Part shown: positions 37,375 to 49,382 of the stretch, one piece after another | Layout of the letters: every line of letters starts with the position of its first letter | Position numbering within the stretch: the first letter of the stretch is position 1 | Notes under the pieces: model-generated | Database searches by the model: none | What the model was told of the DNA's origin: nothing | The model's input: the letters and a program-made list of their open reading frames with translations, nothing else | DNA from: Embiotoca jacksoni | Taxonomy: Eukaryota; Chordata; Actinopteri; Embiotocidae | NCBI GenBank assembly: GCA_022577435.1 | Contig: JAKOON010000052.1 | Coordinates: forward strand, 124,001-188,000 | Direction: 5' to 3' | Length of the DNA: 64,000 bases | Made by a program: the position numbers and the translations under genes

Positions 37375-37527
37375 TGGTAATCGTGCACTTTCTGATCCAA
37401 CAGTGAAACTTTCATCTGAAAATATGTTCATTCTGAGTTGAGCTTCACTAAAGTGTTCGATTACCCGAACACAGAATCTTTTTACGTCTCCACCTGATGG
37501 TGAAATTGTGGTTTTGAGTTTGGTCAT
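37375..37527 (-). other. Unidentified conserved open frame, copy 2
   Basis: From an ATG at 37525-37527 the minus strand is open for 51 codons (MTKLKTTISPSGGDVKRF...) up to a gtgagt donor-like site. It is open again at 49230-49382 and broken at 2735-2889. The sequence before the ATG (CACTTCCTG-rich) is also shared. It could be a first exon of an unknown gene or chance conservation by recent duplication. Confidence 0.3.
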
Positions 37528-39178
37528 GACTTCACCAACAGGAAGTGATTGAGCTTGAGCAAAGCGGAAATCGTGACATCAACAGAAATGAGGGTGAAGA
37601 GAGTATGAATAATAATACTAAAAATAAGAATTAAAATAACATTAAAAAAAACTATAAATAAAAACAAATATAAGCATAAAAATTCATATGAAAAAGTCTG
37701 TAAAATTTTTTTTTTAAAAGATTAAAAGGTCTGAAGTCTAACAAATTAATGAAAAACAATACTGACAACTAAGTATATGAAGAAAAAAATTTTAACTACA
37801 AAAAATTAAGTTTAATATACGTTAAATACTTTATCATGAAAGGATAAGCTGTTTGTTTACAGATTGCACAAAATTGAAAAAGATGCTGACTTACAGTATA
37901 AAAACTCAATTAACTGTTGCCTTTTGGAATAAATGCAGATCATGAACAACACGTACATCATAAACAGGAGATTAAAATCATGATACATTTCTTCCATTTA
38001 TGTACACTGTAAATAATCTGCTATTGAATTGTATGTACTTTTGATTTTGTCATCCATCCGTTGGTTCTGTTGATACAGATCTCTTTATTGATCAGGAGGA
38101 AAAGCAAAGAATGAACGGATGCAGGGTTTTTCAACAATTAAAGGTGATTTATGAGAATTTACTTCCATTTGTAACACATTCAATTATCTGGAAAAGTAAA
38201 TCAGCTTCATCAGGTTTAACTTGAGAATAAACCTTAACATCCAAATATAAATTGGTGGTGTCATGTACAACACAAAATATGATGTAAAACAAGTCAGTGT
38301 CAACTTGAATTTGCATGAGTCAGAGTGTTTAACTGTCTAAATTTGAACTGTCATCTTATAAGCCTGTCACTCCCATGTAAAGCACTAACCTGTATGAAAT
38401 GTTAGTGCAGGCAATTTAAACAATGTGGGGGAAACTCCAAATATAATTTTAATGATTAATACTTTTGAGGTGCAGTGTTGCTGCATGCATTTCAAACTGA
38501 GGAATAACTGTCTAGAGGACTTAAATGTCATGTGTTTGAGCTTTACTCAGACCTTACACGCAGTTTTGTTGTCTTTGCTTACTCCTGGTCTGCTTCTTCT
38601 GTTTGGTGGGAGCATTTGCACCTTTATAGTCACATTTAAATGCATAAAAATGAAACTTTTCGATGAACATATTTGACACTTTCATAATCTTTTAATCGTG
38701 TAAAGTAACGTAGATCATTATATATAATAATAGTAGAAGTATTTTTTTGGTGTCCACACAGGAGCCTCCTCATGTAAACATTGTTAAAGAATCTGACTTT
38801 AAATCTGCATTAACAGCAAAAGACCTCATATTTCAAACTTTCACCTGATGCAGCATTATTGAACAGTATACATTCAAAGTTTCCCGCAAAAACTTCTAAA
38901 TAAATGTAAATAATTACAGGAAGTGATTATGCAATGCATGAATAGCAAATAGGAGACGTGTGCTTTGTGCCAAAAGAGACAGTATTGAGTCTATATGAAA
39001 TTCAAATGAACTACTGAGCATGTCTGATATTTGAGTACCAGAATTGCAGACAATGATCTCATAAAATGCTTTGCTTTGTTTTTTGTTCTCTTTACAGACT
39101 TCGGAAAACAGGGTTATCCAATTTATATGGATGTTATTAAGAGCTATAAGCCAGTAAATAATTTGTAGAATAACTCAC

Positions 39179-39272
39179 CACAGTGCGCACCCAACATGCA
39201 TCGTTGCCAAGAGCTGTTCACACTTTGGCCTCAGAATAAACTGCTGCATCCGTTGCTGCAGGACTTCCTCTC
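39179..39272 (-). pseudogene. Relic VYSE-type tail exon, copy 2
   Basis: Same exon relic as 4565-4658, with the same phase error and intact splice-site dinucleotides. There is no ectodomain upstream. Confidence 0.55.
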
Positions 39273-39532
39273 CTGTGAACACAGAGATGATTCTTGTAAC
39301 CACATTTGTGATACGGTGAAAATAAGAAGCCGCAGGAACATTTGAGTTAAGGTTTCCACAAATACAAAGAATATCAGTGTATTATAGCTTTTATTAATCC
39401 ACTGATGTAAACTGTTAATGTATATGGACAAAATGTCAAATCAACAGAATTACAACCCATGACATGATCTTATTTGTCCATCATAAACTTATTGGAGAAT
39501 AACAACTGCAGGTGATTGCAGACTTTGCTTAC

Positions 39533-39594
39533 CTTGTTTTTTTCTTGCCTTTGCTTTTATTGTGGCGGGTGACCCGTGGATATGTCAGACTCCT
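39533..39594 (-). pseudogene. Relic ITIM-type tail exon, copy 2
   Basis: Same relic as 4919-4980. Acceptor gtttcag and donor gtaagc are intact. A five-base loss after ESD breaks the frame before the TYPRV-like bases. Confidence 0.45.
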
Positions 39595-39774
39595 CTGAAA
39601 CAGAATCCAGATGTCAGGATCCATTCATCCAGCAGACAAGATACACTGTACAGATGTTGGATGAATGAACTGAAGAAATGTGGGACGCTCTTGTGTCACT
39701 ACATTACTAGATATTGAAATAATCATAAAAATACACAGAAATGAATTGATGTCCCCACATTGACTCTTTATGTT

Positions 39775-40225
39775 ATGAGGCGCGGCAGGATCGGACCCAA
39801 ATGCAGACACAAAAACGAGTTCAGGTACAGAACAGACTTTATTTTCTGGTGGAGGATGAGTCCGAGGCAGGCTGGCAAGCTGGATGGAGCGTGTGGTCTC
39901 CCAAGGTCCGACACAGGGTAACAGGCAGGATAGAGGTAGTCCACGTCACGACACATGGCTGGCAGCATTGGCAACAGGTTGTGGGTGAGTGGACGTAGCA
40001 GATCGTATGAAACGACAACCCAGGACTGCAGGACCATGGTTGATATCGTGTCGGGAGGTGATTAGTGGGATGAGGAACCGGTGTGTCAACCTGCAGGTGG
40101 TAATCAGCTGGATTGTCCTCAGCTGTGCAGGCTGATCAGGGGCGTGGCCATGGGAGGTGTCTGGAGGCAGGCAGAGGAGGACAGAACAAAACTAGAAGCA
40201 CATGGAAAACAACAACAAACAGAGG
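39775..40225. repeat. Interspersed repeat, uninterrupted copy
   Basis: Same repeat as 5160-5310 plus 6902-7190, here without the hAT-like insertion, so it shows the empty site. Confidence 0.45.
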
Positions 40226-40229
40226 AATG

Positions 40230-40770
40230 ACAGAACACATCAGGAGAGGAGATCTGGGAGACCAAAATGTTAACAGGGTTAGTATAAAAGAAGTCAGTGA
40301 CGGACGACTTTTGAAAATTGTTGGGCCTCTTCGTTTTGTGTAAGAAGTCATGGAGAAGATGGGGGGGACATACTTTCTATTTCATGATCTGTAAGAGTGA
40401 AAACCTAAGAGTAACACAATTCAGTGTCTAGGCATATCGCTGAGATGGAAATATACTGAGAACAAATCACACTGAGCATACAAGAGCAGAGACACGTTGT
40501 ACATAAATAAGACAAATACCCAGAACGCTTCCAAGACTTGGATGTGCAAAGGTTTTGATAGTTTGCACCTCTGGTGACATCTAGTGGTATAAAGTAGCTC
40601 ACCAACGTAACTTATTACTGGAACACTGGAAACATCACCTCTTCTAAGATAATCAGGTGAATCCTCCAAAAAGGTACGTTTTTAAAGGTGATGCAGAACA
40701 AAACCTTTCTGAAATACTTTATATATTCCATTCAATTTGGAATGAGAGCAGTTTTTTTTCTAAAGTTTTT
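40230..40770. repeat. Module M, copy 3 (5' shortened)
   Basis: Lacks about 190 bases found in the other copies: the sequence jumps from the AACAGGGTTAG phrase to GTATAAAAGAAGTCAG near 40280. Confidence 0.7.
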
Positions 40771-40834
40771 GAGTTTAATAAAAGAGTAAGTGACAAATTG
40801 ATGATCATCTGCATCTATTGAAAAGATTGACTGC

Positions 40835-40885
40835 ACCATTTCAGGTGATTTCAGGAAGTTTCCATTGATTCATATCCTCTGTTAA
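40835..40885 (-). other. Possible terminal tail exon (YESM)
   Basis: After a tttaacag acceptor the minus strand can read GYESMETS followed by TGA. It resembles the YESM/YESI tail exon of the receptors but needs an upstream exon ending in phase 2. It lies in a stretch that interrupts the usual module order. Very short, so weak. Confidence 0.22.
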
Positions 40886-41164
40886 ACAAAGAAAAATTAC
40901 CATTATACCAAATAAATATCAGCTTTGTTTGTTCCCCTTATTTTTGGTTCATCTGTTGAAATGTAAAGACGTGGATAACAGATGAGCAAAGACAGGGAAT
41001 CTTAAACATTTTAAATTATTGATTGGAACAATAATATTTTTGGACTCTTTCTGTCGAGTCGAAGTGGAGTCAATGGAAAATCAGGTCTAACTTTTCGTTT
41101 TTTGTGCACGTGGTCGAGTTGTTTGTTGGTTGTTCAACTTATTTAAAAGCAACAGCAACACAAA

Positions 41165-41600
41165 CAACAACAAAAACACTCAACATGTTTGGAAGTACAA
41201 ATAACTGCTGTTGATAATAAATAAGATGTTGAGATACTTCCAGAAGTGGCTCCAGTATGTTCCGGGTTATGCTGCGTTGTCGCCGCGGGTGTTTTTGTTG
41301 ATGTCAACATTATGTTTTGTTTGAGCAGAGGAGAGAAACCACACGTTGTTTACACAAATATTCCTGGTTATGTTTATCTCGACTGATATTTCGGTTTCAA
41401 GAAGTGGATAGGGGGATGTCGGATTTCTAACTTTCAGTGCGGCAGGAAATGACGTTTAACGCCAGACGGACAACCCGTGACGTCAACCGACGCAGCCGCA
41501 AGAGTGAATGTTGGACGGAAAAGCGAATTTCGGATTTCTTTATAAAGACATATCAAAACGTTGAGGAACAGAATGAACAACACACTGATGGACGAAGTGT
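41165..41600. other. Ghost of the SLAM-gene 5' flank
   Basis: Near-copy of 10940-11280, the sequence upstream of the SLAM-like gene, starting at AACACTCAACATGTTTGG. No SLAM exon follows on the minus strand. About 100 bases here (41245-41345) are not in the first copy. This indicates that a second SLAM copy or its flank was duplicated and the gene body lost or never included. Confidence 0.55.
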
Positions 41601-42320
41601 GTCAGTTTAGGAGATCTGGGAGACCAAAATGTTAACAGGGTTAGACAGGGATCCGGACACTTTAGCTGTGGTCTCTTTTGTTTGTTGGTATTTAGTCTTA
41701 TTTGCGAGTGTATTCTGGGTCAGAATCTGTGGAGGCTTTGATTTTGTAAAGCCAACCTGAGATACTGTATGCTACAGTATATTGTGCGAAATAAATATAC
41801 ATTAATTTGCATGCAATTCCCAAATTTGCAGCAGAAACTGTACAACACAAAATATGATGTAAAAGAAGTCAGTGACGGACTACTTTTGAAAATTGTTGTG
41901 CCTCTTCGTTTTGTATAAGAAGTCATGGAGAAGACGGAGGTGGACATACTTTCTATTTCATGATCTGTAAGAGTGAAAACCTAAGAGTAACACAATTCAG
42001 TGTTTCGGCATATCGCTGAGATGGAAATATACTGGGAACAAATCACACTGAGCATACAAGAGCAGAGACACGTTGTACATAAATAAGAGAAATACTCAGA
42101 ACTCTTCCAAGACTTGGATGTGCAAAGGATTTGATAGTTTGCACCTCTGGTGACATCTAGTGGTATAAAGTAGCTCACCAAGGTAACTTCTTACTGGAAC
42201 ACTGGAAGCATCACCTCTTCCAAGATAATCAGGTGAATCCTCCAAAAAGGTAAGTTTTTAACAGTGATGCAGAACAAAACCTTTCTGAAATACTTTACAT
42301 ATTTCATTCAATTTGGAATG
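41600..42320. repeat. Module M, copy 4
   Basis: Closest to copy 2 at 11285-11990. Followed by an intact signal-exon copy. Confidence 0.75.
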
Positions 42321-42359
42321 AGAGATGTTTTTTTTTTCTAAAGTCGGTGATGTACTCAC

Positions 42360-42396
42360 AGAATAATCCCAGCTCACAGAGGAAAGTGTGCCCCAT
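42360..42396 (-). pseudogene. Orphan signal-peptide exon, intact splice donor
   Basis: 37-nt copy of signal exon 1 (MGHTFLCELGLF) with ATG at 42394-42396 and the gtgagt donor. The next possible partner exons on the minus strand, at 35952 and 35466, belong to G3, which has its own signal exon at 36331. It could therefore be a remote alternative first exon of G3 or a leftover from a deleted gene. Confidence 0.5.
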
Positions 42397-42399
42397 CTT

Positions 42400-43464
42400 C
42401 ACATCCAGTCCAGATACTTCTGAGAAATTCTTTGTCCTTAGAGTGAAGCTGCAGCATTACAGAAACCCAGAAATGTTTGGAAACACAAGTTATATTTCAT
42501 CTATTGTAGGTGATGTTGTTGTTTTCTTTCAACTTGTTTCCGCCTCCTTCCTTTTTCACAGAACTAACAACTAAACAGGGTTTGACCACCGTCTGCTTTG
42601 ACTTCCTCTCCCACCAATGACAAAATATATTTGACAGATTCTCATGTAATGGTTTGTGCCTGGTCTCCCTGAAGACAAGCAGCGTGAACATAACAATATC
42701 AAAGGTCATCGATTGACAAGAGACCTCCAACATCAGAACATTTCAAAAAATCAGCAAAAACAAAACAATAGTAGTCGTAAAAATGAGTATGAAAATGTCT
42801 GTAAAAGATTTTCTTTTAAAGAGATTAAAAGGTCTGAAGTCAAATGAATGAAATAAATACTGACAACTTACTGCAAGAAAAGAAAAAAAACTTTATTGAT
42901 GCTCCAAAAAACAAATTCTTAAACTACAAAAAATAATGTTTAATATACGTTAAATACTTTATCATAACAGGATATGTGGTTTGTTAACAGATTGCACAAA
43001 AATTAAAAAGATGCTGACTTACAGTATAAAAGCTCAATTAATTGTTGCCTTTTGGAATAAATGCAGATCATGAACAACACATACATCATAAACAGGAGAT
43101 TAAAATCATGATACATTTCTTTAATTTATGTACACTGTAAATAATCTGCAATTGAATTGTATGTACTTTTGATTTTGTCATCCATCCGTCAGTTCCGTTG
43201 ATACAGATCTCTTTATTGATCTGGAGGAAAAGCAAAGAATGAAAGGATGAAGGGTTTTTCAACAATTAAGGGTGATTTATGAGAATTTACTTCCATTTGT
43301 AACACATTCATTATAGAAGTCAGCTTTGGCAAATCCCTAAAATATCTTTTGAGGTCATTCCATATCTCTGTTGGATTAAAGTCTGGGGTAATAAAATATT
43401 TATAATTTAGATGATAACGTGAATATATTCCAAGAAACTGTTATACATAGAGGCTCCACCCACC
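42400..43464. other. Non-coding spacer 3' of G4
   Basis: AT-rich, matching 12068-12969. An acceptor followed by ATCAATAAAGAG at 43213-43222 could serve as an alternative last exon of G4. Nothing else is seen. Confidence 0.5.
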
Positions 43465-46400
43465 TCAAATTGCAACTTCATATATTGCACCATTTTCATC
43501 GTCAGGGCTTTTGATTGATTCATAGATAGAAACATCACCTACAGAGTAAAATCAAGCCAAAGTTTGCTTAACAATTCATTTAAAATCAGATAAACACGTA
43601 GAAATGTTATGATTACAGTTTACAACATGTCAGAATAAAAGTAGACTTACCGTGGAGAAGAGCAGCGTATGTGTTGTGTTGAGCTTCATCCTGTTTGGTC
43701 ATGTGGTCTGTAGTAGAGCTCTGACTTGTGCTCTGAACCCTGGTGGGCCAAAAACATTTAGTGAGTACAGGAGATTTAATAAGAAACACAGGATGTGATT
43801 CTGATATGTTGAAAATGAGAAAAGTAAGCATGATACCGACCTGACAAAACATGAATCTGTGAAAAAGACAATTGCTGTTACATCATTTTTTTAAGTGCAA
43901 AGTACATGTATAGTAATCAAAATGTCTTTGAATATTTAGAGTGTCATCAATTTAATATGAGAAGGAAAAGTTTGACTTACCCTTTGACTGTTTGTAGCGA
44001 CAAAACAGCAGCAGAAGAATAATCAGTGAAATTCCACAAAGCAGCCCAACAATCAACAGAACATGGAACACAGATGAAGAGCTTTCAGCTCTGGAAACGG
44101 CTGGAATAAAAAGAAAAACGTTTTTAATGCATGAGTATAGTATCGCCAGCAGAATCTACTAAATGAATTTTCTAAATACTACTGTTGCAAATAATATTAA
44201 AAATAATGTATTTATTTATTTTGCAGGGACAATGCACACCAATCAACATCAAAACTGTAAGTGAGCCAGAGTTAGTCAGAGAGGCTAATTTTCATCTGCT
44301 GTCCCGGCCAGATGTTTGACGGCAGCCTAAAATTACAAAATGTTAAAAAACTGATTACTCACATTTTACCGCCATCCAACCCTGTGGTGATTCTTTTCCG
44401 GAGTATTGACACTTGTAGAAGCCTTCATCAGTCGTTGACACAGCAGAGATGATCATCTGACCTCTGGGGTCATTTTGGATGATTTTGTCATTTTTATAAA
44501 AAATAACATTAGAAAGAACATTTTCTGTCCTCAACTTGCAGTCAAGAATAACAGATGATCCCTCAGTTGCAGGATGGACAGGGCTCACCAGGATAATATC
44601 ATCACCTGTAAAACCATCAGACAATAGGAACACTTATTTTGAGGTCAGCTTGTTTTGCCTATTGACATAAAAGCTTCAATACAAATCACAATCAAACTTT
44701 TGTGCAGAATTTGACAAATCACAACCAGCAAATGTCATCATAGATGTTAATGTTGATGAAAAAGGTTGCACTGTACTAATTCACATGTGAACAGACTTCA
44801 GCTTTTAAGGAATGCTTATTGTTTAGAGGAATTTTGAGGCAACAATGCAGTATCTAAGGAGCCAAGTTAAAACTAGATAACTATACAGCTACTGAAAGAA
44901 AAGGGTTTATGGTTTTTGATCCGAAAACATCAGTTAATACTATTTTCCCATGTTCAATGCTGATGATGAAGAAAAGCTTTTCATTTTCTACGATAGACTT
45001 GAACTAATTAAACTGAATCTACAGGACACAGAATAATATTTGCCACCTTGAAATTCCCAAACATGAAATGTAAATGTTGAAATAATTCATGAATAAAATG
45101 AAAAACTCACGCTGTCCTGTGATGTTGACTGCGTTGCTGAAGGCTGATCCAGACTCACACCAGTACACGGTAGTACTGAACTCATGAACATTACATGTTG
45201 ATCCTTTCATTGTGCCCCAGAAAGAACAGTATGACAGTGAGCTGGTATCATTAAACCTCCTCACTCTCCACTCAGCAGAGTTTCCCTCACAGGTCAGTGA
45301 AACAGAGTCAGAGGTGAAGTGTTGTGCTCTGTCAGGATTCACTGTGAGAGACGCTGATGGATTAAAATCTGAAAAACAAAACCAGGATGGTGAGTCAAAC
45401 CAAATGAAAATTATCATATTAAATAAGAATAATTTTTCCCACTAAACATAAATAAGTAGTTTTTGTGCCTAACCCTGACCAAACAGCGATTGTGTCACAA
45501 CTAAACCAAACCATGATCCTCTCACACGGCACCTTGTGTGTCTGTATGAGATGTGAATGGCTTTGATAAAAAGTCAGTATTTGATTCCTTGAGAAAGAGA
45601 AAGTGTTGCGTTTGCTGAAGGAAGACTAGAAAAACCAACGTGAATGGAACACATCAAACAAACATGCAAACTGACCTCCAGACCAGACAAACTTAGGATT
45701 GCTGTAAACAGTGTGATATTCTGGATCTCCTCTTCCAGCTTTGCACAAATATCCTGCTGTGTCTCTCTGTCCATGAACAATGTAGGAATCTTGTGCCGTC
45801 CCGTTGATGCTACCAGGCAGCAGCTCTTTGATGTAGGAACCAAACTTGTCTGAAATATCAGGAAGAGCTTTGTACCAGTAGAACCTCCATCCTGCAGACG
45901 GATGTTGAACCACACAGCTCAGAGTTACTGAGGCTCCAGGACTCAGCCATGATGGAGACACAGTGAGGACGGACAGGGGTCCTGTTGGAAAGATGAAGAC
46001 ATGTTACTGAGCATTGATGGCAGATTACAAATAACATTTGTATCCTGTATAGTTGCAGTATTTCATCATCTATCAATGTTTGATCTCAATATATAAATGT
46101 AAAGTTGTACGATATATCATACAGTTTTAAATAAATGAGAGTCATGACTGGTAAAATATGATGTGACTTACTTTTCAATATCATCAAACTGAAGGAATCA
46201 CTCCACTCTGTTGAAGAATACGAGTCATCTCTGAGACGTCTCCTACAGTCATAGTCTCCGCTGATGGATTCAGAAGCTCTTAATTTCCAGTATTTCTTGT
46301 TTTCATGGTGTACAACCGACCGGGCTCTTCTCCACTCATACACCCACTCAGTGGATTCACCTCCTGAGACTTCACATGTAAGAGTGATCATCTCACCACT

Positions 46401-48212
46401 GAATGTCGGGGACCAGTCGGGTTGTTGTCTTAAAACAGGCTTGTTGAGAACTGTTACCACCACATATACACAGTTGGGATACAAACAAAAACATGAAATC
46501 AACAGAGAAAGTTCCATATTGCAGGTTTCATTCTTAATTCAAATAGTAATCACAAATGTATTCAAACAAAATGACTGAACTCACAGGTTATGTGAATGGT
46601 GACTTTATCACTTAAATAAGTGTAGAAATCTGTGTTTCCTCTTCCTCCTCTGCAACGGTAGATGCCTCCTTGTGATACACTGATAACTCCGTCCTGTCCA
46701 TCATTTGTTGAGAGTTGAACTTCTTTGGTGTCTGAGGTTCGGCTGAACCACTCGTATTTCCAGCCATCAGATCTCTCCACAGAACAAGTCAGTCTCACAG
46801 TGTCTCCCACTGATATGGTTGTTGTGCCTGGTGTCAGTGTTGGCTTTGGTCTTCCTATTATTGGGGGAAAAAAACAGAATAAAAAAAAGATTATTACAGT
46901 TGATGGGTTGAAAAAATAACAAAATTGTACGTTTTCATGTTACGGCTGCAACCTTCCACTTGTCGTAAAATTCCTTTCTAAATTCTACATTTTCAAATTT
47001 GACAAAAGAAATTGCACTTACACTTTATTAATTAATAGTTATTTTCACTGCAGAGAAAAGATGTTTTAAACCACCGTTGATTTGTGTCCATTTCAACATG
47101 GTGTCAAAGCTAAAGTAACTATTGACTAAGTAACTATTAACTAAAAGATTATTGGCCTTTGCAGAGGTCTTCACTCTCAGATTACTCTTCTTGTTACTTC
47201 TGCAAAAGATGATATTTTACACCAAAACACACATGTAGTGATTCTGGATTACAATCTTTGAGCTTTCCAGCAACTTCTGAGAGAAAAGTATCAGGAACAG
47301 TAAAGTGTTTCAATTAAAGTTTCACCGTATTTAAAAGATGCTTACACAACAAGATTAATTAAATGTACACGGTATTACATATACTTTGAATAGGGATCAT
47401 AAATTCCTGCTGTCATGTCATAGTGATAAAACACTGAGGACTTACCTGATACAGTTAAAGATAGGACATTACTGCACTTTGGATCATGTGAGCTCCTCTT
47501 ACGACCACAGCACTGATAGTTACCACTGTAGTAAGTTGAACTAATTTCAAATGGGTGCATTTTATGCGAGTTGTAGGGAATCACTTCTTCGTCATCCTTT
47601 TTCATTGTGTATTCCCAGTCAGTGACTTCTCCTTCCTTCATGTTACATATGAACGTAACAGTCTCGCCGGTAAAAAAAGTGGACCAGTCAGGGTCAGAGG
47701 TCAACACAGCATCTAGAACCCAACACAAACATATGCAGTATAAAACACTACACAGTTAGCAACAGAAAACACTTTTACACACTATGCAAGGCACAATCAG
47801 TGTAGATACATACAATGAAAAAGACACATCACCAAAAGGAAAGCAGAAAGAGGAAGTACTGAAGCGATTAATAGTTAATGAATAAATAAAGAGAAATAAA
47901 AAAAAGAGAAAACTGTATAATTACCTTCAGCGTGTCCATTGAAGGGGAATGTACAGAGCACTGCAAGACAGGTCAAAACTTCAGATATTATCAAACTAAA
48001 GCAAATGACCAAATATTTAATTAACAAGTAACATTTGGAGTTTTACGGTGAATCTGTTCTCTTTTCTATTCACATATTTAGAAAAAGGAACAAGTGACTG
48101 ATAGCCTGTTGCTCTCACTGAAACCTTTTCATCAATCCGTACGATTTAAACAGAAAATGTCGGTGATGTACTCACAGAATAATCCCAGCTCACAGAGCAA
48201 AGTGTGCCCCAT
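43465..48212 (-). CDS. FCRL/LITR-like receptor G4, six Ig domains, ITAM-like tail
   Basis: Type I membrane receptor closely related to G3. Exons: 48176-48212 and 47925-47960 (split signal peptide), Ig D1 47446-47712, D2 46585-46854, D3 46172-46450, D6-like 45676-45981, D7-like 45111-45368 (two codons shorter than in G3), D8-like 44363-44605, TM 43981-44100, microexon 43841-43856, tail 43651-43739 and 43465-43538. The pieces sum to 1995 nt, 664 residues, TGA stop at 43465-43467. Every junction is in phase. Across the last exon junction the tail reads YAAL, seven residues, YESI. That fits YxxL-x(6-8)-YxxI, the ITAM spacing. The TM segment has no basic residue, so an adaptor is not implied. The VTYSLL and VYSEV exons of G3 are absent downstream. 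If the last exon splices at 43491 instead, two codons (DQ) and a stop follow at 43213. An activating role is inference. Confidence 0.83.
44180..44340. repeat. Interspersed repeat in a G4 intron
   Basis: The phrase CAGGGACAATGCACACCAATCAACAT and a TCATCTGCTGTCCC end resemble a dispersed teleost repeat. It replaces intron sequence present in G3. Confidence 0.4.
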
Positions 48213-49229
48213 CCTCACATCCAGTCCAGATACTTCTGAGAAATTCTTTGTCCTTAGAGTGAAGCTGCAGCATTACAGAAACCCAGAAATGTTCGGAAAC
48301 AGAAGTTATATTTCATCTATTTAGGGTGACTTTTTTTTTTTTAGTTTTTTCAACTTCTTCTTCAACTTGTTTCCGCTTTCTTCCTTTTTAACAGAACTAA
48401 CACAACTGAACAGAGTTTGACCACAGCCTGCTATGACTTCCTCTCACAGCACTGGTGAAACATATTCGACACCTTATCATGCAAATGTTTGTGCCTGTTC
48501 TCTGATAAAGTAATAGACTGAAAACTACAACTTACAAGTCGTTTTCCAACATTTATAAAACATAAGACAACTGAAGACAAGCAGAGTGAACATAACAATG
48601 TCAACAAGTCATCTACTGCCAAGAGAACCTACATTGAACTGTCGTCTTATCAGCTTTTCATTCCCATGTAAAGCACTTTGAATTTCACTAACCTGTATGA
48701 AACATAAGTGCAGGAAATTTAAACAATTGGGGAAATTCTAAATATAATTTTAATGATTTTTTTTTTTATGCATTTTAAACTCAGGAATAACTCTTCAAAG
48801 GACATAAAGTTCACGTGTTTGAGCTTTAGTCAGGCCTTACTTACATTTTTGTTGTCTTTGCTTCCTCCTGGTCTGCTTCTTATGTTTGGTGGGAGCATCA
48901 GCACCTTTATAGAGTCCATTAAATCATTAAGGTAAATACTTTTGAAAATACAAGGACAGATTCAAAGGTTTATATTTTGGTTCTTTATGTCCCAACTGCT
49001 GTTGACCGTGACACTCACTGAGAATAAGACATTTCAGTTTCCAGCCTTTATATGATCATCCCGTAGGCTACTGCTGGCTTGCAAAGGGTCAGTGACTTTT
49101 GATGCTACTGTAAAGGTAGCAGCATAAATTCATTAAAGGTTTGAAATATGCTGTTCAATAAATACATTGCCACTGAGAATGAGTAAAGTACACTAATAAC
49201 AGAGGTGTCACACTCACTGACACACTCAC

Positions 49230-49382
49230 TGGTAATTGTGCACTTTCTGATCCAACAATGAAACTTTCATCTGAAAATATGTTCATTCTGAGTTGAGCTT
49301 CACTAATGTGTTTGATTACCCGAACACAGAATCTTTTTACGTCTCCACCTGATGGCAAAATTGTGGTTTTGAGTTTGGTCAT
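49230..49382 (-). other. Unidentified conserved open frame, copy 3
   Basis: 51 codons from ATG at 49380-49382 to a donor-like gtgagt, matching 37375-37527 with a few substitutions and no stop. Confidence 0.3.

Larger units (their letters stand above)
35300..40780. repeat. Spacer block A, copy 2
   Basis: This stretch matches 1-7900 (once the solo LTR and hAT insertion there are removed) and, with an internal deletion, 47290-51950. It runs from Ig D1 and the signal exons of G3 through AT-rich spacer, relic tail exons and an interspersed repeat into module M. Confidence 0.85.
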
